DNA from: Cloacimonetes bacterium UBA5210
GTDB lineage: Bacteria > Cloacimonadota > Cloacimonadia > Cloacimonadales > Cloacimonadaceae
DNA: 26,041 nt
Direction: 5' to 3'
NCBI GenBank assembly: GCA_002412625.1
Contig: DHVK01000055.1
Location: 1 to 26,041, forward strand
Shown here: piece after piece, positions 12,524 through 20,212 of the stretch
Layout of the letters: each line of letters starts with the position of its first letter
Numbering within the stretch: the first letter of the stretch is position 1
The notes under the pieces: generated by a model
Database searches by the model: none
Told to the model about the DNA's origin: nothing
The model's input: the letters and a program-made list of their open reading frames with translations, nothing else
Position numbers and translations under genes: made by a program

Positions 12524-14838
12524 TTTACGTTCACTCCTATGAAGGGCAGGATGGGGAACTGGCCGCTGTCCTGGGTCAGCACAGTCAGCTCTCCGTTGTC
12601 ATCGGCACCGATGTTGTAGTTTCGCCAACCTACATTTTTGCGGTTAAATATATTGATTACTTCGATATAGGGCTCGATCGATCCCCAAGAAGTGCGCCAC
12701 TCGTATTTTGTGCTCAGATCCAGCCTGCAATATGATGGCAGGCGATCGCTATCTTTGTAGGAATAGATGATCTGATAGTCTTCACCGTCGAAGTAAACAC
12801 GTTCAGGGCGATCTGTGGGTTGCCCCGAGGTGAGGGCAAAGTTCATGCCCAGCTTCATGTCTGCACCCAGAAACTGCCGGCCGCTGAATTGACTGATGTT
12901 CAAGGTTTGTACTACAGATAGGGCATAGGACTGATCGTATTTGGGGTAAAAGCTCTGTGCCTCATGCGTATAGGGATCCACATTGATGCCCTCCATCGTT
13001 CTTTGGGTTTTACTCAGAGTGAGGCCGATAAAACCTTCCAGCCCTCTCCAGTAAGTGCGCAAAAGGAAATCCGCACCATAGGTGAAGCCTTTTCCTTGAT
13101 GAAACACATCTGCCAATACGCCTTCTTCATTATTCCAGTTGAAGTCTGTAGCTGTATTGTATTCCAGAATATTGTTATAGGTTTTGTAGTATAGCTCCAA
13201 ATCGAACGCGAGGTCAGCGGAAAACTGGTTTTTGTAGCCCAGCAGGTAATGCATGCTGTTTGACGGTTTGAGGCTGCCATCCAGGGGAAACCATACATCA
13301 AAGGGGGTGCTGATATCGGCAGACATCAGGGTGAGGTATTGATGATACAAGCCCACGCTGGCATAAACGCTTTCCGCCAGATTCAGCTTGCGCCGGATCG
13401 AGAAACGGGGGTCAAGATTCAGATATGAGGCATCGTCGATCTGAGCTAAATTCACCTTCAAGCTTTTGTACCAGGATGCTCTGAGGCCGGGCTGGATCGT
13501 CCACAGGGCATTCGGATCCCAGGTATCCTGAACGTACACACTGCTGGTGAGGGAGGTAAGGTCCACATCGGGGGTGGAGTTCTCATCAAACTGGTAGGTG
13601 GTGCCCACTTTCAGCCAGGTTCGGTTGTACTTCAGGTCCCAGCCGAAATCAGCCTGGTGTGTGTTGTCCGGACGGTAAGTGAGCATCGCTTTGCTGCTGA
13701 TATCCTGAATACCGTTATCGCGCCAAAAGACCTTTTCTCCTTCACCGGAGATCTGCTCGAAATTACTGGTGAAATCACTCCCGGCAATGATGAACTGGGA
13801 GAAAAGCCGCGGATTGAAGAGGTGCACCCACTGTGTGGTAAAAGTCCGGTTACCCCAATCCAGCTTGAGTTCTGCGCCAAAATCAAAACTTAGCTTATCG
13901 CGCCCGAAATAGGCACTGGTGGAGATCTTGTCGTTGGAACCGATATCCCAGTTCAGCTTGGCATGTCCGTCGTAAAAATAGTAATCCGGCAGGTCATCAA
14001 ACAGCGCCTTAGCCAATTCCAGATAGGTGCGGCGGAAGGAGCCCATATAGCTTCCGCTTTGATTGCCGATGCGCCACGGTCCTTCCAAAGTGGCGGAGGA
14101 TGAGATCATCGACCACCGGGCAATGCCCTGATGATGTTCACGGTTGCCTTGGCGATTGGTCACGTCCAACACGCTGGAAAGCCTGCCGCCATATTTCGCG
14201 GGATAGGCGCCTTTAATCAGATCGATGTTTTCCACCGCGTCGGTATTGAAGGTGCTGAAAATGCCGCCAAAGTGATTGGGGTTATAGACATCAATGTCGT
14301 CCAGCAGAATCAGGTTTTGATCCGGAGAGCCGCCACGCACGTATAGTCCTGAAGAAAAATCCGAAATAGGCGCTACACCGGGTAAAGTGAGTACAGCTCT
14401 GAATACATCTGCCTCAATGGGCGAGACCACGCTCTTTACGTCTTCCGTGGATCTGCGGATGAGGCTGGGGCGAATCTCGCGAACCTCATCTTCCTGACTA
14501 CCGCTTACTCTGATCGTGGCATATTCGATTGCCGCTTCCCTCAGGCTAAGGTTAACCTGCACGTTTTCCACCGAATCTCTGATGGTAAACTCATGTCTCA
14601 ATGGTTGATAAGAAATCAGGCTGAGTTCCAGAGTGTAGGTTCCGGGCTTTGGGATATTGATCACAAAATAGCCTTTCTTGTTGCTTTGCATTCCGGCTTG
14701 GGTCTCTGCTACTCGGACGTTTACATATTGTAGAGGCTCTCCGCTGCCTGCTCTGGTGATAAAACCTCCAACCGTTGCTGCATTCAGAGATATACACGAA
14801 AGCAGAATAAACAAAAGTATCATAGTGTTTCGATTCAC
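12517..14838 (-). CDS. TonB-dependent outer-membrane receptor with carboxypeptidase-like regulatory domain
   Basis: A 773-residue receptor. The signal peptide is about residues 1-20 (MILLFILLSCISLNA). A CarboxypepD-reg-like Ig domain follows (GFITRAGSGEPLQYVNVRVA through VNLSLREA, about 22-105). The plug is at about 125-232 and includes FSSGLYVRGGSPDQNLILLD and AYPAKYGGRLSSVLDV. The rest is the beta-barrel, ending in an aromatic strand (FIGVNVKW). Such receptors import substrates across the outer membrane using energy from TonB-ExbBD. The start chosen is a GTG at 14838 with GGGAG 7 nt upstream; the frame is open further upstream without ribosome sites. No TonB, permease or metabolic gene is adjacent to indicate a substrate. 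The gap 14839-15110 holds TTGACA-like hexamers but no promoter I would defend for this gene. Confidence 0.88.
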   Translation of the reverse strand: MNRNTMILLFILLSCISLNAATVGGFITRAGSGEPLQYVNVRVAETQAGMQSNKKGYFVINIPKPGTYTLELSLISYQPLRHEFTIRDSVENVQVNLSLREAAIEYATIRVSGSQEDEVREIRPSLIRRSTEDVKSVVSPIEADVFRAVLTLPGVAPISDFSSGLYVRGGSPDQNLILLDDIDVYNPNHFGGIFSTFNTDAVENIDLIKGAYPAKYGGRLSSVLDVTNRQGNREHHQGIARWSMISSSATLEGPWRIGNQSGSYMGSFRRTYLELAKALFDDLPDYYFYDGHAKLNWDIGSNDKISTSAYFGRDKLSFDFGAELKLDWGNRTFTTQWVHLFNPRLFSQFIIAGSDFTSNFEQISGEGEKVFWRDNGIQDISSKAMLTYRPDNTHQADFGWDLKYNRTWLKVGTTYQFDENSTPDVDLTSLTSSVYVQDTWDPNALWTIQPGLRASWYKSLKVNLAQIDDASYLNLDPRFSIRRKLNLAESVYASVGLYHQYLTLMSADISTPFDVWFPLDGSLKPSNSMHYLLGYKNQFSADLAFDLELYYKTYNNILEYNTATDFNWNNEEGVLADVFHQGKGFTYGADFLLRTYWRGLEGFIGLTLSKTQRTMEGINVDPYTHEAQSFYPKYDQSYALSVVQTLNISQFSGRQFLGADMKLGMNFALTSGQPTDRPERVYFDGEDYQIIYSYKDSDRLPSYCRLDLSTKYEWRTSWGSIEPYIEVINIFNRKNVGWRNYNIGADDNGELTVLTQDSGQFPILPFIGVNVKW

Positions 14839-15110
14839 TTTTTTTCTCCCAAGGGTTTTCAAGGCCATCGAATGCTGAGTGCTTCCAAACATAGTGTGAA
14901 AGACTGATATATTCAGCTGAGACCTAAGAATTTGTGCCATTTTTTCAACAATGGCTAATGTGTCAATAGAAATGCGATTGGGCTTTTCTATGTGCAGTAA
15001 TTATTTATGTTGCTCATCCAAGAGATCATGATTCGCAGGTTTCACAGACTCTTTATCATCAGCGATTAGCTCAAGACAGAAAAAATGGGCTCTTTGGTCT
15101 TGACAAAAAA

Positions 15111-15137
15111 TTAGCACTCCAAAAAAGTGTTTGCTAA
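15111..15137 (+). promoter_or_regulatory. CIRCE operator (HrcA-binding site) upstream of groES
   Basis: TTAGCACTC, a 9-bp spacer, then GTTTGCTAA. The left arm is identical to the CIRCE consensus and the right arm matches 7 of 9 positions of GAGTGCTAA. It overlaps the -35 region of the groES promoter, as expected for heat-shock repression by HrcA. Confidence 0.85.
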
Positions 15138-15158
15138 GAACACTAAACAGACTATTAT
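15131..15158 (+). promoter_or_regulatory. groES-trxA promoter
   Basis: TTGCTA (15131-15136), a 16-bp spacer and TATTAT (15153-15158) give a sigma-70-like promoter whose -35 box lies in the right arm of CIRCE. The start would be about 30 nt before the groES ribosome site. Confidence 0.5.
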
Positions 15159-15196
15159 AAAGCTTAGGAATCTAACGTAATACTATGGAGGTAAAT

Positions 15197-15469
15197 ATGA
15201 AACTGAGACCTATCGAAGACCATGTTGTGGTGAAAGTCGCCGCATCCGCAGAAGAAAAGAAGATTGGTGGCATCATCATTCCGGATACAGCCAAAGAAAA
15301 GCCGCAGATCGCGGAAATCGTAGCCGTTGGCACGGACGAAGATCTGCAAAAGATCGTGAAAGTTGGCGAGAAAGTGTTGTATGGCAAATATGCCGGCACC
15401 GAGATTGAGCTTGAAGGTGTAAAATATCTCATTCTTTCCAAGAGTGATATTCTTGCAGTAGTAGAGTAG
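15197..15469 (+). CDS. groES: Co-chaperonin GroES
   Basis: A 90-residue GroES of normal length, the heptameric lid of the GroEL folding chamber. Visible signatures are MKLRPIEDHVVVKV at the start, the mobile-loop region EEKKIGGIIIPDTAKEKPQ, and the beta-barrel end VLYGKYAGTEIELEGVKYLI with a SDILAVVE close. The start is the ATG at 15197 preceded by GGAGG; an ATG four codons earlier overlaps that ribosome site. It is under a CIRCE operator. groEL is not downstream; trxA follows after 5 nt and then a terminator. The chaperonin pair is therefore split in this genome. Confidence 0.95.
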   Translation: MKLRPIEDHVVVKVAASAEEKKIGGIIIPDTAKEKPQIAEIVAVGTDEDLQKIVKVGEKVLYGKYAGTEIELEGVKYLILSKSDILAVVE

Positions 15470-15474
15470 GCATC

Positions 15475-15795
15475 ATGGCTATCATCGAAGTAAAGGCCGA
15501 CACCTTTGAAGCCGAAGTTCTGAAATCCGAAGCCCCTGTGTTAGTGGATTTTTGGGCACCCTGGTGTGGTCCTTGTAAAGCCCTATTGCCTATCATCCAA
15601 AAGCTTGCCGACGAAGTGGATGGCAAGGTCAAGATCTGCAAGGTCAACATCGACGAAAGTCCGGAGATTGCCGGAAAGTATTCGATCATGTCTATTCCCA
15701 CTCTGCTGATCTTCAAGAATGGCGTCGTGAGCGACCAGCTTGTAGGATTGGTGCAGAAGAATAAGATCATGGACAAGTTGAACGCGCATTTATAG
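15475..15795 (+). CDS. trxA: Thioredoxin
   Basis: A 106-residue thioredoxin with the classic active site WAPWCGPCK (Cys31 and Cys34), the buried Asp-containing strand VLVDFWAP, and the cis-Pro segment MSIPTLLIFKNG. It reduces protein disulfides in the cytoplasm using electrons from thioredoxin reductase. The gene starts 5 nt after groES and ends at a terminator, so it shares the CIRCE-controlled transcript. That links a reductant to the heat-shock response. Confidence 0.95.
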   Translation: MAIIEVKADTFEAEVLKSEAPVLVDFWAPWCGPCKALLPIIQKLADEVDGKVKICKVNIDESPEIAGKYSIMSIPTLLIFKNGVVSDQLVGLVQKNKIMDKLNAHL

Positions 15796-15814
15796 AATCC
15801 GCGTTTCCCAAATT

Positions 15815-15842
15815 GGGCGGAAGTTTCGGCTTTCGCCCTTTT
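15815..15842 (+). terminator. Terminator after groES-trxA
   Basis: GGGCG (15815-15819) pairs with CGCCC (15834-15838), with an inner AAG/CTT stem, followed by TTTT. It separates the heat-shock pair from the rpmH operon. Confidence 0.7.
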
Positions 15843-15930
15843 GTGTATCGAAAACACTTGACTTAATAGGCATAGCAAAAATCCTGACTATCTGAATTTA
15901 AAAATATGATATCCAAAGGAGAACAGATAA

Positions 15931-16065
15931 ATGAAAAGGACTTATCAGCCCTCAAACAGATCTCGCAAGAACACACACGGTTTCCGCAGCCGCATGGCTA
16001 CCAAAAACGGCCGCAAAGTTCTCGCCCGCCGCAGAGCCAAGGGGAGAAAGACTCTCTGCGTATAA
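15931..16065 (+). CDS. rpmH: Ribosomal protein L34
   Basis: A 44-residue, very basic protein, MKRTYQPSNRSRKNTHGFRS, then RMATKNGRKVLARRRAKGRK and a LCV end: a complete bacterial L34 of the large ribosomal subunit. AAAGGAG lies 11-12 nt upstream of the ATG. It is the first gene of the rpmH-rnpA-yidD-yidC-jag operon; a TTGACT-like -35 about 70 nt upstream has no convincing -10. rnpA begins 3 nt after its stop. Confidence 0.97.
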   Translation: MKRTYQPSNRSRKNTHGFRSRMATKNGRKVLARRRAKGRKTLCV

Positions 16066-16068
16066 GCA

Positions 16069-16383
16069 ATGATCCGCTGGATCAAGGCTCATCAAGAGTA
16101 CATGGAATTTACGCGCGCAGAAAAAGCGCTACGGGCTCAATATTTCTATGTGCCTATGCTTCCGGATCTTCAAGGTCCGGGGCTTGGTATTACAATCAGC
16201 AAAAAAGTATCGAACGCGGTATCCCGAAACCGGCTCAAACGCCGAATGCGAGCATGGTTTCGGGAACATCAGCACGCTCTGCCCACGTCTGTTAAAATGA
16301 ACATAATCGCCAGACGCGGAGCCGCGGAACTTTCCTGGCAGGAACTCTGCGAGCATCTCGGAGAAATGGTAAAATGCATTTAG
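16069..16383 (+). CDS. rnpA: Ribonuclease P protein component
   Basis: A 104-residue basic protein. The diagnostic RNR region is present: GLGITISKKVSNAVSRNRLK followed by RRMRAWFREH (Arg53-Asn54-Arg55). It binds RNase P RNA and helps it remove 5' leaders from tRNA precursors. The N-terminal part is shorter than in many RnpA proteins. There is no clear ribosome site before the ATG, which follows the rpmH stop by 3 nt, so coupling to rpmH translation is likely. The last 10 nt overlap yidD. Confidence 0.93.
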   Translation: MIRWIKAHQEYMEFTRAEKALRAQYFYVPMLPDLQGPGLGITISKKVSNAVSRNRLKRRMRAWFREHQHALPTSVKMNIIARRGAAELSWQELCEHLGEMVKCI

Positions 16384-16616
16384 CTTTTCAGACAATCCTG
16401 AGCCTGCCATCCCAGCTCATGATTCTGGTAATCCGCTTCTATCAGCTTGCTGTTTCACCCGCATTACCAAAATCCTGCCGCTTTACACCTACTTGCTCCA
16501 CATATGCCTTGCAGGCCTTTCAGCGCTATCACCTTCCCAAAGCCTTGTTGATAAGTACTTGGCGGGTGTTGCGCTGCAATCCGTTTTGCAAGGGTGGATA
16601 CGACCCCCTGCCATAA
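16374..16616 (+). CDS. yidD: Membrane protein insertion efficiency factor YidD
   Basis: An 80-residue protein with the YidD core KSCRFTPTCSTYALQAFQRY, then LLISTWRVLRCNPFCKGGYD, including the conserved Cys residues. An N-terminal amphipathic or hydrophobic helix is present. The family is a small membrane-associated helper of protein insertion by YidC. It overlaps the end of rnpA and lies 11 nt before yidC, the usual order. Confidence 0.93.
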   Translation: MHLAFQTILSLPSQLMILVIRFYQLAVSPALPKSCRFTPTCSTYALQAFQRYHLPKALLISTWRVLRCNPFCKGGYDPLP

Positions 16617-16627
16617 GGAGATTATAA

Positions 16628-18253
16628 TTGGATAAACGTACCCTTTCTGCCCTATTGATGATGTTGGTTCTGTATCTGGTCTTTGACCAGTTTATCTGGA
16701 AACCCCAGAGAGAAAGCGCGCGCCTGGCAGCAGGCACAGAGGAAGTGATTCCGGTTCAAACCGTCCCGGATAGCCTCGAAATGGCCTCAATGCCGGCGGT
16801 TGCGGTGGATAGTTTGTTCAACACGGCAGCGGCAGCAGTAGAAAGCCTCGTACTGGAAAACGACAATATTAGGGTTCAGTTTAGCACACTGGGTGCGGAG
16901 ATTAACTCCATTCAGCTCAAGAACTATGATTTTGGTCCGGATAAACATGTGGACCTGATCCCGCCAAATTCCTCCATCCTGAAAGCCAGCATTTACACTA
17001 CCGGCAACAGCATTGAACTCAGTAATCTCAACTTTGCCTACGAAAGAGATGCTGCCGCAAACAGCATTCGCTTCTATCTGGAAGGTGAAAACGGCGCGAG
17101 CATCCAAAGAACCTACACTTTGGACGAACAGTATGGCATTCATACGAAGGCAGATATCCAAAACATGGGCAGCATCAACGGATTGCGTCTGGATTTGATG
17201 GCCGGTATTGCCGATAGCGAGAACAACACCAAGAGCAAAGCTCAGGACTATCGCTTCTATCTGTATGCTGACAACGAAATCCTGAAGGTCTCGCTGGCCA
17301 AGATGCGTAAGAACCAACCCCAGGGCAGTTTCGGCAGCTTTGCCTGGGCAGCTGTACGCAGCAAATATTTCACTTTGGCGCTCAAAGAGAACGAGCCGCC
17401 CCTTACCCAGAGTTTTTCCAGCACGATTAACTCCGAGACCGCGAACCCCGGCTTTGCCATCGATAGTTTCCAAAACACTACGAAACCCAGCTGGCAGCAG
17501 AGCTTTGTGCTCTTTGCCGGCCCCGCAGATGCTGATATCCTGAAAGGATACGGCAGACAAATGGAAAACATCGCCGAGCGCGGAGCCAACTGGTTGCGCT
17601 GGTTGGTAAACATCATTGCCTGGTTCCTGAGCTGGCTGCATAGCTACATCAAGAACTACGGTGTAGTGCTGATCATCCTTGCCCTGGTCCTGAAAGTGGT
17701 ACTGCATCCCCTTACGAACAAGAGTATGCAGGCATCCTTCAAGATGCAGAAGATTCAGCCGCAGATGCAGTATCTGCAAAAGAAGTATAAGGATGACCAA
17801 AAGACTCTGCAATTGGAGATGAGCAAGCTTTACAAAGAAGCCGGAGCAAACCCCATTTCTGGCTGCCTGCCTTTGCTTCTGCAGATGCCCATCTTCATCT
17901 CTCTTTACAATGTGCTGCGCTACTCGCTTGATATGCGCAACGCAGGTTTCGTATTTTGGCTAAAGGATCTCTCTGAGCCGGATCCTTATCTGGTACTTCC
18001 CATCATCATGGGCGTCTTTATGGTGATACAATCCCTGATGATGCAGCCCCCAAAGGGCAACCCTGAAGATATGGACGACAAGCAGAGGGCGGCTCAGTCC
18101 TCGCAGAAGATGATGACATGGATGATGCCGATTATGATGTTCTTCATCTTCCGCAATATGCCTGCCGGATTGGTTCTATATTGGACCGTATTCAATATCT
18201 TCTCGGTAATTCAGCAGTACTATCTGCTTAAACAACATAGAAATAAGGATTAG
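16628..18253 (+). CDS. yidC: Membrane protein insertase YidC
   Basis: A 541-residue insertase. It has an N-terminal membrane anchor (SALLMMLVLYLVFDQFIW) and a large periplasmic beta domain (about 60-320) typical of Gram-negative YidC. The Oxa1-type membrane domain follows: WLHSYIKNYGVVLIILALVL, the coiled KMQKIQPQMQYLQKKY loop, GCLPLLLQMPIFISLYNVLR and a final FRNMPAGLVLYWTVFNIFSV helix. It inserts and folds inner-membrane proteins, alone or with SecYEG. The start is a TTG at 16628 with AAGGAG 7 nt upstream. The large periplasmic domain supports a diderm cell. Confidence 0.96.
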   Translation: MDKRTLSALLMMLVLYLVFDQFIWKPQRESARLAAGTEEVIPVQTVPDSLEMASMPAVAVDSLFNTAAAAVESLVLENDNIRVQFSTLGAEINSIQLKNYDFGPDKHVDLIPPNSSILKASIYTTGNSIELSNLNFAYERDAAANSIRFYLEGENGASIQRTYTLDEQYGIHTKADIQNMGSINGLRLDLMAGIADSENNTKSKAQDYRFYLYADNEILKVSLAKMRKNQPQGSFGSFAWAAVRSKYFTLALKENEPPLTQSFSSTINSETANPGFAIDSFQNTTKPSWQQSFVLFAGPADADILKGYGRQMENIAERGANWLRWLVNIIAWFLSWLHSYIKNYGVVLIILALVLKVVLHPLTNKSMQASFKMQKIQPQMQYLQKKYKDDQKTLQLEMSKLYKEAGANPISGCLPLLLQMPIFISLYNVLRYSLDMRNAGFVFWLKDLSEPDPYLVLPIIMGVFMVIQSLMMQPPKGNPEDMDDKQRAAQSSQKMMTWMMPIMMFFIFRNMPAGLVLYWTVFNIFSVIQQYYLLKQHRNKD

Positions 18254-18257
18254 TTTG

Positions 18258-19175
18258 ATGACCACAATCGATAAAAGCGGAATCTCTGTGGAGGAGATCA
18301 TTCGCAACTTTCGCCGTGAGCACAATATCAGTGACCACGAGCTTAACTATGAGATAATTAAAAAACCAAGCAAGGGCTTCTTTGGCCTCTTTGCAAACAA
18401 GATCGCGCTGGTACGCTTTCAGCTCCCCGAAAAACAGGATAGAATCAGGCTTTTCACCGAAACTCTGCTGAAGAAAATGGGGATCAGCTTTGGCGACATC
18501 AAGACCAAGGTGGAAGGCAAGACACTGTTTCTGACCATTGAGGGCATCGTGGAGACCGGCTTCATCATCGGTAAAAACGGTTCCATGCTGGAGACCATCC
18601 AGTATTTCGTGAACCGGGTTTTTGAAAACGACCGCAGTTTTGAGCGCATCTATCTGGATGCCGACGGCTACCGCGAACGCCGGGAATCTCAGTTTATCAG
18701 TAAGTTTATCCCCCAGATCAACAGAATCAGAAGCCAGGGCAAATCTCTGACTTTGGACCCCATGAGTCCCGGAGAACGTAGAATTATCCACCGTCATATC
18801 GAAAAAGACAAAGGCCTGCGGACTCTCACCATCGGTGATGGCGAGAACAAACGCATCGTGATCTTCTCTTCCAAACAGAAAGAAAGCGAAGTGCGCATGC
18901 AGAGTGAAGGCAAGAGCGTGGAAACTACAGACACAAAGCCCACTGATACTACGGAAGCTGCCCCTAAACCCCGGAGGCCGCGCCGACCCTCCAGACCCAG
19001 GCAAAGTACTGATGCCAAGCCGGCAGAAACATCCAAGCCTGCCGAAACAAGCAAACCGGATGCAGCACCTGTGGCTCCCGAACAGGCTGCAGATGGCAAG
19101 CCCAGAGCCCCGCGCAAGCCATACAACCGTAACCGCAGACCCAGACCCAAGCCTGAAAACGGAGACAATGCGTGA
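18258..19175 (+). CDS. jag: RNA-binding protein Jag/KhpB (Jag-N, KH, R3H) with basic Pro-rich tail
   Basis: A 305-residue protein. The Jag-N domain is about residues 1-55 (ISVEEIIRNF, KKPSKGFFGLFANK), followed by a type-II KH domain with IIGKNGSMLETIQYFVNRVF. The R3H domain has RIRSQGKSLTLDPMSPGERR followed by IIHRHI, near 155-180. The tail from about 215 is low-complexity and rich in Pro, Arg, Lys and Ala, with tandem PAETSK units. The family binds RNA and affects cell envelope and division. The tail is longer than usual and may add RNA or ribosome contacts. It starts 4 nt after yidC and its stop overlaps the next gene's GTG. Confidence 0.92.
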   Translation: MTTIDKSGISVEEIIRNFRREHNISDHELNYEIIKKPSKGFFGLFANKIALVRFQLPEKQDRIRLFTETLLKKMGISFGDIKTKVEGKTLFLTIEGIVETGFIIGKNGSMLETIQYFVNRVFENDRSFERIYLDADGYRERRESQFISKFIPQINRIRSQGKSLTLDPMSPGERRIIHRHIEKDKGLRTLTIGDGENKRIVIFSSKQKESEVRMQSEGKSVETTDTKPTDTTEAAPKPRRPRRPSRPRQSTDAKPAETSKPAETSKPDAAPVAPEQAADGKPRAPRKPYNRNRRPRPKPENGDNA

Positions 19176-19969
19176 CCAAGATTTTTAAAGTGTACGCCGG
19201 CAACTACTGGTCCGATGGCGGCGCTTTGATGGGCGTGTTGCCCTATGCCATCTGGAAAGATAAGATTAAGACCGACGAGCGCAGACGCCAGAAGATGGAT
19301 CTGAACCTGCTGTTGATCATATGTGATCATCGGCGAATTCTGGTGGATACCGGCCTGGGGAACAGGCTAAGCGATAAACAGCGCGAGATCTACCAACCAA
19401 GTGAATTTGCCCTGCCCGCAGCTCTCGCAGAGCTAGGATTCAAAGATACTGACATCACTGACGTAATCATGACCCACCTGCATTTTGACCACGCCGGCGG
19501 CATCGTAACCGGTTTTGGCACTCAGGACGAACTGACCTTTCCCAGAGCTACCTACTGGATCCAGAAGGACGAGTGGGCAGTGGCGAAGAACCCGGACGGT
19601 TTGAACCAGGCTGCCTATCAGTTCGAGCACCAGCTTGCTCTGCTGGAGCAGAAAGGTAAGGTGGAGCTGATCGAGGGCGAAGTGGAGATATATCCGGAAG
19701 TCACCTGTGTGAAAGCCGGCGGCCATACCGTGGGTAGCCAATATGTGCAGATCGATAGCCCTGATGCTTTCTACATCTATGCCGGAGACATTATCGCAAC
19801 CAAGTTCCACACATCCCCCGCAATCACATCAGCCTATGATGTGTGCCGCCAGGATACCTTCAAGGCCAAGAAGCAGATCTACGACAGGCTGAAGGCCAAA
19901 GCTGGAACCCTGTTTTTGGATCACGACACCCGGGACTGGGAAATTCCGATTAGTCAACTAAGGGTATAA
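19172..19969 (+). CDS. Metallo-beta-lactamase-fold hydrolase
   Basis: A 265-residue MBL-fold enzyme with a complete metal site: THLHFDHAGG (His102, His104, Asp106, His107), His185 in AGGHTVGSQ, Asp206 in YAGDI and His251 in LFLDHD. This dinuclear-zinc arrangement and the fold order resemble N-acyl homoserine lactonase-like and related hydrolases, but the substrate cannot be assigned. It starts with a GTG whose GTGA overlaps the jag stop, so it is part of the rpmH operon, in the place where many bacteria carry mnmE. A strong terminator follows the stop. Confidence 0.88.
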   Translation: MTKIFKVYAGNYWSDGGALMGVLPYAIWKDKIKTDERRRQKMDLNLLLIICDHRRILVDTGLGNRLSDKQREIYQPSEFALPAALAELGFKDTDITDVIMTHLHFDHAGGIVTGFGTQDELTFPRATYWIQKDEWAVAKNPDGLNQAAYQFEHQLALLEQKGKVELIEGEVEIYPEVTCVKAGGHTVGSQYVQIDSPDAFYIYAGDIIATKFHTSPAITSAYDVCRQDTFKAKKQIYDRLKAKAGTLFLDHDTRDWEIPISQLRV

Positions 19970-19989
19970 GCAAAACCCAGATAATTGGA

Positions 19990-20013
19990 GAGGATCTTCG
20001 GATCCTCTTTTTT
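19990..20013 (+). terminator. Terminator of the rpmH-yidC-jag operon
   Basis: GAGGATC, a TTCG tetraloop, GATCCTC, then TTTTTT. The perfect 7-bp stem (8 with the A-T closure), stable loop and T run make a textbook intrinsic terminator. Confidence 0.95.
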
Positions 20014-20165
20014 ATGTCCGGAGAGAATTGACTATCCAGAATACAGGGCTCATACTTGCCGCGGTAAGAACCGATGCAACTAAGTACCTGATTCGCATTC
20101 AGTGCCGCCACGCTGATGCGGATGTCTGTTCCCGAGCCGAACTCACCTAGTTTACCGCATAGAAA

Positions 20166-20192
20166 ATGCCCCGGCAGCAAATGCCGGGGCAT
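20166..20192 (-). terminator. Terminator of the RCC1/LruC operon
   Basis: ATGCCCCGGCA pairs perfectly with TGCCGGGGCAT (11 bp) around a 5-nt loop. On the minus strand it is followed by TTTTCT, 20 nt after the stop of the surface-protein gene. The 150 bp between this and the convergent operon's terminator carry no supported gene. Confidence 0.85.
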
Positions 20193-20212
20193 CGTGATTT
20201 ATCGTTAATCTC

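Noticed and set aside
16787..17812. Long antisense ORF (341 codons) over yidC
   Set aside because: Shadow of the yidC coding frame. yidC is clear by motif, and the antisense product has no recognisable features.
18228..19330. Antisense ORFs over jag
   Set aside because: Shadow frames created by the codon bias and low-complexity tail of jag.
19950..20192. 80-codon minus-strand ORF between two convergent operons
   Set aside because: It spans both intrinsic terminators and has no ribosome site, so it is unlikely to be a gene.
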